Shown: in pieces, positions 35,724 through 46,777 of the stretch
How the letters are laid out: each line of letters begins with the position of its first letter
How positions within the stretch are numbered: position 1 is the stretch's first letter
Source of the DNA: Siphonodentalium dalli
Lineage: Eukaryota > Mollusca > Scaphopoda > Gadilida > Siphonodentaliidae
Length of the DNA: 64,000 nucleotides
Reading direction: 5' to 3'
Assembly: GCA_032622095.1 (NCBI GenBank)
Contig: CP136069.1
Location: 99,972,278 to 100,036,277 of the forward strand
Position numbers and translations under genes: made by a program
The notes under the pieces: generated by a model
What the model saw: only the letters and a program-made list of their open reading frames with translations
The model's database searches: none
What the model was told of the DNA's origin: nothing

Positions 35724-38074
35724 TAAGCGACCTGTTTAACGAGGTTATGGGCCGGTCCATACCGTGGTAATACCACAAAAATACAGCGGTAATCATTCTG
35801 TACTGCGACGGAGGGCGGTACTGGTACGGTATTTTTACCGTTGGTTACTGCAGGTCACCGCGTTATTGGGGTTCGTTACCGCCGTACACTGCGTTATTTT
35901 TTTCGTGACCGCGTTCAATTTACCGCTAACGGCCCTCACATCGTGGGTAAATGATTATGAATAACTTTTGTATTGAATGAATACATGTATAAGCTGCACA
36001 TAATATTATGTATAAGTAATGAATATAAATGAATTTACATGGGTTTACATGTAACATATTACAAATTTACACGTACATCACTTTTAATCTCGAGTCATGT
36101 ATATATATGAAATATTTTTACCAGAAAATCTGATTATTATAATATTTTTTAACCACGTCGGCGGTTTTTGAACTCTGCTATAGTTGCTTACGGCGATTAC
36201 GCAAAGTATCGTGGAGTAATAGTTTTGTTGTTGGCATCTATCTTACATATCGTCAAACGATTTACGCACCCGATTCCTATATAGGTTTCCACTAATGCGG
36301 AATTTTTTTTTCTGTTTGTGTTTCCGAAATCTAAATTTCTTATAAAATTGGAGGAGTAAATCCTCCATTTATCTGAATTTGGTGGAAAACCAGCGGAGAC
36401 GGTGCATTAGTAATAGTCTGATTTTAGTCTTAGAGGCAAGGGCGGCGTTCATTGCAGAAATATTCATATTAGTTCAAATCGAGTTTGTTCAAATGCCAAA
36501 CATAATCGGCATGTAAAAATTTATTGTCGTCAAGACGTACGATAGTAAAGCAATTTACAAACATTTGCGCCTTAAGATTTCTTGTCGGTGCTAATCGGTG
36601 GGAATAGAATGTATAACTAAGAAAGCGTGGCACATGTCATGCAGCAAAGTTGTTATCATCACCAATGTGCGCGACAAAAGACACACGCAAAACACCAAAC
36701 TTTGAAAGACACAACGTTGTCAAATCAGTCTTTGATGTTGTTACGTGAACATTCATTGAGCTCACGAGTGTGTCAACCTCTAAATATGTTTGTTTGGTTT
36801 TATACAGAGGTTAACATTGTAACATAATTATTTTAAGTGATCGAATTCGGTGTGTTTTAGTTCTTGTTAGTTTATTCCCGATATGGTAGCAATAAAGAGC
36901 GTTTGTCTCACTTTGGTGAGACAAATATTTATAAATAGCTATTACGTGCACAACATTTTAAAGATCGAATGAGCCTTGTCTACTTAAAGCCACGTGGCGT
37001 TTTGCTCCCCAAAATACACATATTATTCGCAATAACAAAATAGATCGTTAAATATCTGAACTACCTTCTACGAGCATTATGGAAGCTAAACGGACGCATT
37101 GAAGTAATGAAAATACAAGTGTCCAAAACACAAAACAGTCATTCGCGCGTCACGTGTGTAGTTCTACTGATAGCACCATCAACAAAACACAAATATTTAT
37201 TTCACCCATTAAGGCCAGTTATAAATTGAGGCCTATATTAACATAATCTATACCAGCTGGAGTATGACGTAATCAGTGACACGTGCTTTTGCACAGAATG
37301 TATTTGTTTTCCCTGGATATATATACGGCAGTTCCACTTTGTCTTCTATTGCTAGGACAATAATTCCCTTTATACGAACAAATGGTGTTTGTGATTTGAA
37401 GTTAATGAATGTCAATAAAGTTAACAACTATATTTATTCTGGGAACTATTTAAATATAATCGTTATCATTCAATTTGGGGATCACGTACATCTGAACATT
37501 GATATAGACTATATATACGGGATTTACCGAGCTAAAATGGCCGAAATCATTTGTTCCCTTCCCGATAACCCACAATGCTCATAAAATAGTGTCATTCACG
37601 GGGTTTTGGGCAATAAAACAAGACTAGAAGTGTTATTATAATATTCACATTTAATTTAAAAATTACTTTCTCAAAGTAACTTTTACTTAATCTGGAAGCC
37701 GGGTATATTTCCCCGATACTCGGCTTGCATCTATTTCAATATTTTAATAATACACTTCACGGTACACAATCATGGACGGAAATCGTGAGAACGACCGTCC
37801 TATTTTGGAAGACTGACGGTCAGACATCGAATCCCGTCATTAACCTCGTTACACAAACGCTACCACGTAGCGGTATTGTCACTGCGTATGTGTGGTGCAT
37901 AACAGCGTGTCACCGCGGTACCAAAATTCGTTACCGCTGGTAGTGCAGTGGTACCGTGAACGTCGCGGTGGTACCGCGGTACGCGCGTGGTAGTGCAGCC
38001 GCGAATCGGCGGTATGTCGCGGTATTGCACCGCGGTATTAACGCATGTACACCTCGTTAAAAATGGTCGCTTAA
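35724..38074. mobile_element. GC-rich-ended DNA transposon with terminal inverted repeats
   Basis: The left end TAAGCGACCTGTTTAACGAG is inverted at the right end (CTCGTTAAAAATGGTCGCTTA, 38053-38073 on the + strand), with a small indel. Further in, both ends carry repeated ACCGCGGTA/TACCGTGGTA motifs (35758-35930 and 37900-38045). The 2.35-kb interior is AT-rich and without a transposase. The superfamily is not determined, and no clear target duplication is seen. Confidence 0.55.
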
Positions 38075-38278
38075 TTTGAGCAGTGTTGGAAGTTGATAGA
38101 TTTCTTGATTTGTTTCCCTTTGTATTATCTGAAAGTCGGCACACGATAACAAATAATACACTTCCGATGATGTTGTATGACTAGTCATAATTAAAAACTC
38201 ACTTGCCAGAAAATTGGCAAGTGGCAGCACGAACCCTGATTGACTTTCTTTTTTTAATTTTTATATATATTTTTGCAG

Positions 38279-38369
38279 AGAAGAGAAGGTCAAGGAGACA
38301 GAGAAGGAAAAGGGTAAAAGTGAAGAATCTGCTGATTATTGTGAGAAGCCGAAGCAGGATAAGTACAAG
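38279..38369 (+). CDS. PRRC2: PRRC2-like exon 4 of window, Lys/Glu-rich
   Basis: This 91-nt exon has a T-rich acceptor ending TTTTTGCAG and donor GTGAGT. It enters in phase 2 and leaves in phase 0. The encoded stretch is (R)EEKVKETEKEKGKSEESADY then CEKPKQDKYK: a highly charged, probably disordered or helical linker following the acidic motif. Low-complexity Lys/Glu sequence lies in the equivalent place in vertebrate PRRC2 proteins, but I see no residue-level match, so identity rests on phase, splice sites and order. The following intron of about 21 kb is the longest in the window and carries its deepest transposon nests. Confidence 0.85.
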
Positions 38370-38656
38370 GTGAGTAACATTTGTTATTATCCACATTAGT
38401 GCTGAAACGAATAGTGGATTTTGATAAATATTTTAATATGCGTTCTTTGTATTCAAATAGTATTTCCCACACCATGAGTATACATATCGGTAGCACATTT
38501 TCAAACGTGGTTACAGAATGATCAGTTGTGAGAACAAGAATGACAAATGGTATTTAAGATAAAAAGATACTAGTGCTGCCACTGTAAGAGCTGTTATATT
38601 GGAAGTCGTTCTATTGTCGGTTTGTGATGGATCAGGCATGGTCAGGAATGATTTTT

Positions 38657-39167
38657 AGCTCAACTTGAAAAGTCAAACTTGAGCTATTGCCATGGTTTGG
38701 CGTCTACGTCCTTATGTGCATCCATCAACAATTTCCTTTGGCTTGACCTACAGGCCGCATCTCTAATCCGATCATCACCAAACTTCAGCTATAGTCATCA
38801 CTACTCGTCTGTCCGTCGTCTTGTCAAGAATAGTTTTCTATAGGACCAAATGGGTTCATATTTTGTGTGGATGTTCCCAGGTGACTCGCATTCAGATTTG
38901 TTCAAAGAGTTGTGAAGCCAGGACCATAACTCTCTTCCCCCCCCCCCCCCCCCCCCCCCCAATAGTAATTCTTAAAACAGCTTATTCAACCATAAGACCG
39001 AATGGGTTCATATTTTATGTGAATGTCCCGTCCCGATGGTGACTCTCATTCAGATTTGTTCAAATGAGGTCACCAGGTCAAATAGTTGTGAAGGACCATA
39101 ACTCTTTCCTGCCATAATAATTCTTAAAATGACATCTCTCGAACCATCAGGCCAATTTAGTTTTATT
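38657..39167 (+). mobile_element. Chimeric fragment: family C head joined to family B head
   Basis: The C hairpin is at 38657-38685 (AGCTCAACTTG..CAAACTTGAGCT), followed by a C-type leader. At about 38793 the sequence becomes the B leader (AGCTATAGTCATCACTACTC), then the TCTG tract and B core units. A 22-base C run lies at about 38938-38960. No 3' end of either family is seen. Confidence 0.6.
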
Positions 39168-39450
39168 ATGTTTACCTATCCGTACATCGTCTGTCCATTG
39201 AAACTACGCATGGTGTGAAAACTCAAAATTTTTCTATCTGATCGGAACCACATTTTGTATATGCATTTCTTAGCCCAAAAGACAGATAGGGTTCGAATAT
39301 GGGTTTGATTAGACTATTTTTTACTGGGTTATGATGGCCCTTTTTCGAAAAATATTCACTGTTAAAAAAAAAAATTGATTGAATTTCTTGCTGAATTTAA
39401 CCAAAAAACTAAAAACTAAAAAAATTGAATATAAGGTCAAACAAAAATAG
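39168..39450 (+). mobile_element. Family A fragment with degenerate 5' end
   Basis: TATGTTTACCTATCCGTACA keeps only part of the hairpin. One core unit follows (GTGTGAAAACTCAAAATTTT, GTTCGAATATGGGTTTGAT), then an A-rich tail. Confidence 0.55.
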
Positions 39451-39523
39451 TTTTTTGATTCTCAGGCAATTTTTTTTGAGAATCGATGAGGGAGCGAGGG
39501 TTTTATTTTTAATTTTTATTTTT

Positions 39524-40003
39524 ATACGCCCTTTTGAAAAAATGGCCGTATTATAGTATTGGTCTGTCCGTCCGGGCGGGCGGGCGTCCGGGCATCCGTC
39601 CGTTAACCTGTTGTCCGGATGATAACTTTAGTTAGAGTGAACCAAAATTAGTCAAATTTGGTATGTGGGTTTATTAGCCGAAAAGTAAGTTCAAGTTCGA
39701 ATTTGGGTTCCGCCCGCCAATTTTCACCGGAGTTATGCCCCTTATTTAACGTTTTTTGACTTGGAAAATCCTTGAAATTTGTTGTCAGGATGATAACTTT
39801 AGTATAGTTTATCGGAATGAATCCAAATTTGGTATATTACTTTCTCCCACCAAAACACAGGTCAAGTTCGAACTTGGGTTCTGTCCGACCATTTTTGGCA
39901 GAGTTATGCCCCTTTTTCGACTCAGAAAATTCAGTTTTTCTTATGTTTTTTGGTTTCTGGATGATAACTCGATTTTGGAATGTTTATACGCAAAACCCGT
40001 TTT
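39524..40003 (+). mobile_element. Family D element D3, left part
   Basis: 5' hairpin ATACGCCCTTTTGAAAAAAT..GGCCGTAT, then a tract of TCCG and GGGCG units and core repeats. Broken at CAAAACCCGTTTT by family A elements. The same D sequence is uninterrupted at 45047-45075 in D4, and D3 resumes at 44481. Confidence 0.75.
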
Positions 40004-41326
40004 TATGTTTACCCATACCATAGTATGGTAAACATAGTGTCGTTGCCCGGATTGACCACTCGTCGTTTGTCTGTCTGTCTGTCTGTCTATCTGTCTGTCT
40101 GTCCTGTCCTGTCCTGTCCTGTCCTGTCCTGTCCTGTCTTGTCTTGTCTTTTGTCTTTTGTCTTTTGTCTTTTGTCTTTTGTCTTTTGTCTTTGTCTTTG
40201 TCTTTGTCTTTGTCTTTGTCTTTGTCTTTGTCTTTGTCTTTGTCTTTGTCTTGTCTTGTCTGTCACTTTACGAGTAATGCGATAACTCAAACATTTTCTA
40301 TCCGATCGGAACCAAATTTTGTATATGGGTTTCTCAGCCCAAAATACAGATCGAGTTCGAATTTGGGTTTGATCCGAGTTTTTGTTACAGAGTTATGGCC
40401 CTTTTTCAACTTAGAATTCACGCATTCTGCCAACTCAAACATTTTTTATCTGATTTGAACCAGATTTGGTATGTGAGTTTCACAGCCCAAAATACAGATC
40501 GAGTTCGAATATGGGTTTGATCCGATTAATTTTGTGACCCTTTTTGAGAATTTTTTTTTTTTTTTTAATCGATTTTTTTTAGATTTAGATCCTTAGTAAA
40601 TTTAGCATATACAAATATTCAATTTTGTTTGAACTTTAATATAAACAATAAAAAAAATTTTTAAATAATAAAAAAAAATTTGACACTTTCATTTATTTTA
40701 GTTTTATACGATTAATTAGGTGTGATATCCTGTTTTGAAAATATGAAGATTTTATTGCAATAGTTTCATGTAATATAATGATATCAATAAATTACCATGT
40801 GATCATCCAACATCCAGATATTATATGAGAGGACATTTTATAGATGTTGTCATTCCAAGTGAAATCTGTTATGAAATGAGTGATGACGTATGATACAGAG
40901 CTATTTTACTCTTTGTATGACTAAATCCTTTAGCACGGGCTACATGTCGTGCCTTTAGTCTGATCATCATAAAATTTGTCATGGATGTTAACAATGACAT
41001 GTAGATGGGAACGAGTCATTTTGGGGTCATTCAGCCAAAAAACATGGCCGCCAGCAGCCATCTTGGATTTTACTCTTGGATCTCACAGTGAGAGGTCCTT
41101 GTGTGAATAGGGACAGAGTTATGAGATTTAAAACTACATGTACTCCTCCCCAACCCAAATACTTTAACCCTTTCTTAAGACAAATTATTTGAACTTTTGA
41201 TTTCAAGTTGGGTACTGATATATGGATTAATTCCCGTGATCATATCTTTGACAAATTATCAGTTATGGCTAGTCGCTATCGCCAAGGTATGGGTTAAACA
41301 TCTGCCGATCGTGATCGGCCTCTCGT
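40004..41326 (+). mobile_element. Family A element A4, complete (1.3 kb)
   Basis: 5' hairpin at 40004-40036, a large composite microsatellite (40067-40264), core units, a family C core unit (about 40907-41080), then the A 3' segment and its terminus. The terminus is GGTATGGGTTAAACAT (41286-41301), hairpin CCGATC-GT-GATCGG and CTCTCGT. The next family A 5' end follows without a spacer. Confidence 0.75.
40067..40264 (+). repeat. Composite microsatellite: TGTC, CCTGT, TGTCTTT(T) series
   Basis: Consecutive blocks: (GTCT)n with one GTCTATCT, then (CCTGT)n, two TGTCT steps, a 7-base unit (TTTTGTC) array, a 6-base unit (TTTGTC) array, and a return to TTGTC and TGTC. It occupies the normal (TCTG/TCCG)n position of family A. 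Confidence 0.85.
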
Positions 41327-44300
41327 TATGTTTACCCATACCATAGTATGGTAAACATAATGTCGACGTCCGGATTGACCACTCGTCGTGTGTCCGTCCG
41401 TCCGGTCTGTCTGTCTGTCCGTCCGTGGACACTTTACGCATGGTGCGATAACTCAAAAAATTTCTATCGGATCGGAACCAAATTTTGTATATGAGTTTCT
41501 CAGACCAAAATACAGATAGAGTTCAAATATGGGTTTGATCCGAATTTTTTTTACGGAGTTATGGCCCTTTTTCGACCTCGAATTCACGCATTCTGTCATA
41601 ACTCGAACAATTTTTATCTGATCGGAACCAAATTTGGTATGCGAGTTTCAGAGCCCAAAATACAGATCGAGTTCGAATATGGGTTTGATCCGATTTATTT
41701 TAAAGGAGTTATGACCCTTTTTATGTTTACCCATACCATGTATGGTAAACATAGTGTCGTTGTCCGGATTGACCACTCGTCGTGTGTCCGTCTGTCCGTC
41801 CGTCTGTCCGTCCGTAGACACTTTACGTGTAATGCGATAACTCAAACATTTTCTACCTGATCAAAACCAAATTTTGTATATCGGGTTTTCAGCCCAAAAT
41901 ACAGATCGAGTTCGAATATGGGTTTGATCCGACTTTTTTTTACAGAGTTATGGCCCTTTTTCGACTTAGAATTCACGCATTCTGCCATAACTCAAACATT
42001 TTTTATCTGATTGGAACCAAATTTGGTATATGAGTTTCTCAGACCAACATACAAATTGAGTTCGAATATGAGTTTGATCGGATTTTTTTTAATGGAGTTA
42101 TGGTCCTTTGACATATAATTCACACATACTTCGATAAATCAACCATTTTTCATCTGATAGGAACCAAATTTGGTATGTGAGTTTCTCAACTCAAAATACA
42201 GAACGAGTTAGAATATGGGTTAGATCCAATTTGTTATACCAGAGATATGGCCCTTTTTCAACTAAGAATTATCCAATTATAACCCAAGTAACTTACAATT
42301 AATGAATACCTGCTTCTCTGTGATAGAGAGATAAAAAGACAATATGGTTTATTGAGAGTTATTTATAGCCCTCATATGTTAGCTCTGTATAAGAGACACA
42401 GTTAGTGAATTATTGGATAAATTGATTTAGCTATCTTTTTAACCACAACTTAGCCATGTGAATTTATTTAACTAGACCAATGGAGCTCTCTAAGTCCTTG
42501 GATGATGGGACTACATTGGATCAAACAGGGCAGAGATAGGGGATTTAACCCCTTTTACCCATTCCATGTCTTTTCACCTTTTCCATTAAATAAATAATTA
42601 TATTATTTTGATATCTCACATGGCAATTTGCAACAACATGAATAGAACTGCTTACACTATGATAGTGGTGACAGGCTCTAGAGTTTAGATGTTATATTAA
42701 CCCTTCTATATTGACTCATACATTCCAATAATTTGTGTTATTACTGGTTATTATGTACATTTGTCATATACTACTTTAGATCATAACAGTATACTCTATA
42801 ATTCAACATTAAAAGATTATGATTCTGATCATAACAATTTACTATCGCCAAGGGATGGGTTAAACATCTGCCGATCATGATCGGCCTCTCGTTTCAAAAA
42901 TAAAATTAAAAAAACAAAAATCCGATGCTAAAACCGAAGTATAGTTTGTCCGATTGTGTTCATATTTGATATGTAGGTTTATGATGACATGCCCCTCATC
43001 TGTATAGTTTTTGGTATTGATTGGTTAATCGGTTTAGAAAATAATTAACCCTTTACACACATGCTATCCAATGCAATAAGTTGAACATATTTCTTCTGAT
43101 CTGCCTCATATTTCTTACCTAGGTTTTTCTTAGCATGTTCTTCGTCTGTATGGTTTTTGGTATTGTTTAATTAACCCTTTTCACTCTTATGTTTACTTAG
43201 AATTCACCCAAGCTGCTATGACTCAAAACATTTTTCATCTGATCAGCACCAAATTTGGTATATGAATTTATCACCCCTAAATACAGATCGAGTTCGAATA
43301 TGGGTTTGATCCGATATATTTTAACAGAGTTATGACCCTTTATAATTCAAGTAATTACTGCTGGGAATTTTAAGAGAACATATCTCGCAGACCATGTGTG
43401 TAATTGAAATGAGTTTATTATCACTAGGGACATGCTATAAAGCCTGATAGTGGTACTGTTGGCTGGCAGGATTTGTTATCATATTAATGTCAAATTGATT
43501 GATGGCTATCTGGTGGAGTTCTGTTTTCTGTGCAATATTAAGTTAACCCCTTTACTGAAACAGGTTCATTACTAAAGTTTATGTAAACACTATAGGACAC
43601 CTATTCTAAAATATTAAATTGGAATAGTCCATTGTTACTTTGTAGGGATGTTTTACAGACATTGTTGTCTACATACACTGTTGTCTTATCTTAGACAAAA
43701 ATTAATCCACACATTCCCAGTTCCATGATATGATGTCATTGCAAATGATTAACCCTCTCCACACATCATATGGTTTTGATGCTTTTCATTTGATCATTAA
43801 CCTATATTATGTCCAGGTTGATGGTGATCCACTTTTGATTTGCATGGATTTGGGATTAAAATTAAACCATTCCATAGACACATGTATATTATGCGATAGA
43901 CAGATATAATATTATCCATTTCACTTTGATCCAGGTTCAGTAAGGGTTTCAATAAATCGCCAATTATATATTCATTATTAGAGGAAATGTCTTATTTTGA
44001 AATTCCCTCAATTGCATTTGGGCTCCAGGGTAATATTAATGGTGCTGGTATTCTTGAGACTGACTTATTGTATGGGTTTCTAAATCCAATGACATGCTTT
44101 GTATAGACTATTTTGTGTTTATCAGTTCATTAGTTTGGGTAAGATTAACCCTATTCTATCCGATTTGATAACTCAAATATTTCCATTGATTATGTTTATA
44201 CATGTAGTTCTTGGCATAGTTGACAAGAACACACCCCTAACCTGCATAGTGAGGGTCATTGGGTTTATTTGCTTAAAAATATTAACATCCTCCGCCAATC

Positions 44301-44480
44301 CTGTTGACACAATGTGATAACTAAATATTTTTCACATGATCACTATATTAAGTGTGAATTGTTGAAACTTTAACACTCATGAAAAGGTTGATGTAAGGAT
44401 TTATAAAATTTATAAAAATAGCTAATCGCTATCGCCAAGGTATGGGTTAAACATCTGCCGATTGTGATCTGCCTCTCGTT
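41327..44480 (+). mobile_element. Family A element A5, complete, containing A6
   Basis: 5' hairpin at 41327-41359, core units, insertion of A6 at 41722, then a 3' region (42893-44425) paralogous to A2's 3' region. The terminus is GGTATGGGTTAAACAT (44439-44454), then a hairpin with one change (CCGATTGTGATCTG) and CTCTCGTT. D3 sequence (TTGTGGATTACATAT) resumes at 44481, fixing the boundary. Confidence 0.75.
41722..42892 (+). mobile_element. Family A element A6, complete, nested in A5
   Basis: 5' hairpin at 41722-41753 (one base shorter), several core units, then a 3' segment near-identical to 27470-28071, ending GGGATGGGTTAAACAT, CCGATC-AT-GATCGG, CTCTCGT. The A5 core (GAGTTATGACCCTTTT | TTCAAAAATAAAATT) is restored across it. 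Confidence 0.75.
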
Positions 44481-44565
44481 TTGTGGATTACATATTTCAA
44501 AATACAGCTCAAGTCCGAATTTCGTTTTAATCCGATAATTTTTGCGAGAGTTATGGCCCCTTTTT
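44481..44565 (+). mobile_element. Family D element D3, continuation
   Basis: TTGTGGATTACATATTTCAA to GAGTTATGGCCCC is the D core that directly follows CAAAACCCG in D4, so it is the right flank of the A4/A5 insertion. It ends at the 5' start of D4. Confidence 0.7.
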
Positions 44566-45377
44566 ATACGCCCTTTTGAAATAAAGGCCGTATTATAGTA
44601 TTGGTCTGTCCGTCCGGGCGGACGTTCGGGCGGGGCGGGCGTACGGGCGTTCGTCCGTTAACCTGTTGTCCGGATGATAACTTTAGTTAGAGTGAACCAA
44701 AATTAGTAAAATTTGGTATGTGGGTATATTAGCCGAAACGTAAGTTCAAGTTCGAATTTGGGTTCCGCCCGCCAATTTTCACCGGAGTTATGCCCCTTAT
44801 TTAACATTTTTTGACTTGGAAAATCCTTGAAATTTGTTGTCCGGATGATAACTATAGTTTAGTTTATCGGAATGAATCCAAATTTGGTATATTACTTTCT
44901 CCCACCAAAACACAGGTTAAGTTCGAACTTGGGTTCTGTCCGACCATTTTTGGCTGAGTTATGCCCCTTTTTCGACTCAGAAAATTCAGTTTTTTTAATG
45001 TTTTTTGGTTTCCGGATGATAACTCGATTTTGGAATGTTTATACGCAAAACCCGTTTTTTTGTGGATTACATATATCAAAATACAGCTCAAGTGGGAATT
45101 TCGTTTTAATCCGATAATTTTTGCGAGAGTTATGGCCCCTTTTTTGACGTAATTTGACTTAGAAAATCCATGAAATTTGTTGTCCGGATGATAACTTAAG
45201 TAGAGCTTATCGGATTCAATGATAATTTGGTATATTACTTTCTCCCACCAAAACACAGGTCAAGTTCAAATTTGAGTTCCGTCCGCCAATATATTTTACC
45301 AGAGTTATGCCCCTTTTTTACCAGTTTCCGCCGACCCAAGAGAGGGCGTATATTACACGCCCAGCGTAGCTCTTGTT
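44566..45377 (+). mobile_element. Family D element D4, complete (0.8 kb)
   Basis: 5' hairpin ATACGCCCTTTTGAAATAAA..GGCCGTAT, a short TCCG/GGGCG tract, and core units. The 3' end has AGGGCGTAT (inverse of the 5' terminus), a GGGCGT/ACGCCC stem and terminal CTCTTGTT. It serves as the uninterrupted reference for the D3 insertion site. Confidence 0.78.
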
Positions 45378-45771
45378 GTTATGGGGATAATACCCATAGT
45401 TAGCATGGGTTATTATACCTTCCCAGGAGAACATGTAAGGAGAACATGTGCGTTTTGCGTCCGTAATATCGTACGCAGAGGTGACCGTTTAGCAACGTCC
45501 AATTTATACCAACCAACAAACCATTTGACTTAATAAACTTGGGGTTGGGGCAGCTTGTGGTGACAATATACCTGGTAGTTTATCGTTGCCTAGTGTCTGT
45601 TTTGGAATACCAACCCATACATCAATGTATGTCTATCATATTCGATGTTTGAAACATAAATAATTTCCGTTTTCTAGTTTCCTATTTTCGTGTTATCATT
45701 TGACAGATTCGGTCGAATTGAAAATCGTAATAAATTGGTTCAACGCGGGCCTTTTTACCAGACGTGGCTAT
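45378..45771. other. Intron, unassigned
   Basis: No gene or complete repeat is recognised. A local inverted pair (GGATAATACCCAT / ATGGGTTATTATACC) lies near 45383-45420. The last 8 bases, GTGGCTAT (45764-45771), form the left target duplication of the following hAT element. Confidence 0.5.
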
Positions 45772-46777
45772 TAGTGTTGAAAACGGTTGACCTATTTTTG
45801 TAGCCGGTTAACCGCGACGTGTAACCGGATCATAACCGGATATCCGCTATTTTCAACCTATGACTTTACACTTATTATTTACACCATAATAAGAACCAAT
45901 ATATAATCATAATTTGATGTATTAACTGTATGGCGAACTCACATAATGTTTACACAGATATAGCTTGTATTAAACGATTGAAAATCACCAAACACGAACG
46001 GTAAACAGCCATGCGTTGACAAATTGACAGGTGACACAGTGAACTAAAACTCGCAGTGTTTATAAATAGACGAATCATGCTTGACCTGTTTGTATTGCAG
46101 TCGTGACTGCTGCCCGACTTGTCGTTCTCGTTTGGGAAGAATATTGCGTGACCTATATAAAATTTCGTACATGCAAATCGCGGCAGCTTTTTATTGTCAT
46201 TATAGCGATTAAGGGACTGGGCAAATATTAGGTCATGTGATTATTCGGCGATTTGAGATGCAAAGGATCACCAACGGCAGATAACACAATTATGAAGTGT
46301 CATGAACGTTATGTAGTTGACGAATGGAAATAAAAAAAATCTGCTGAAAACAGTGTTTTCTGTTAGAACACAATCAAATGCTGAGAATTAATCAATAGGT
46401 TACAAATGAGTCCGACTGCATTGCAACACCACTTCGATGCGAGTTCATCCACTGAGATTACTCAAACTCGGTAATGTTAGAAGAATGACCATGCTATGTA
46501 AATAGGGTTAATTCTACAGAGTTCGCATTCTGCGAATTTCTTTTTATGTTTACCCATACCATAGTATGGTAAACATAGTGTCGTTGTCCGGATTGACCAC
46601 TCGTCATTAGTCCGTCCGTCTGTCTGTCTGTAGACACTTTATGCATGGTGCGATAACTCAAGCAATTTCTATCCGACCAGAACCAAATTTTGTACATGGG
46701 TTTCTCAGCACCAAATACAGATCGAGTTCGAATATGGGTTTGATCCGAGTTTTTTTTAGGGAGTTATGGCCCTTTTT

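Noticed and set aside
44864-45256. 130-residue minus-strand frame over D4 as a gene
   Set aside because: It is the antisense of D core repeats. The same kind of frame appears at 1976-2449 and 250-618 wherever D cores occur.
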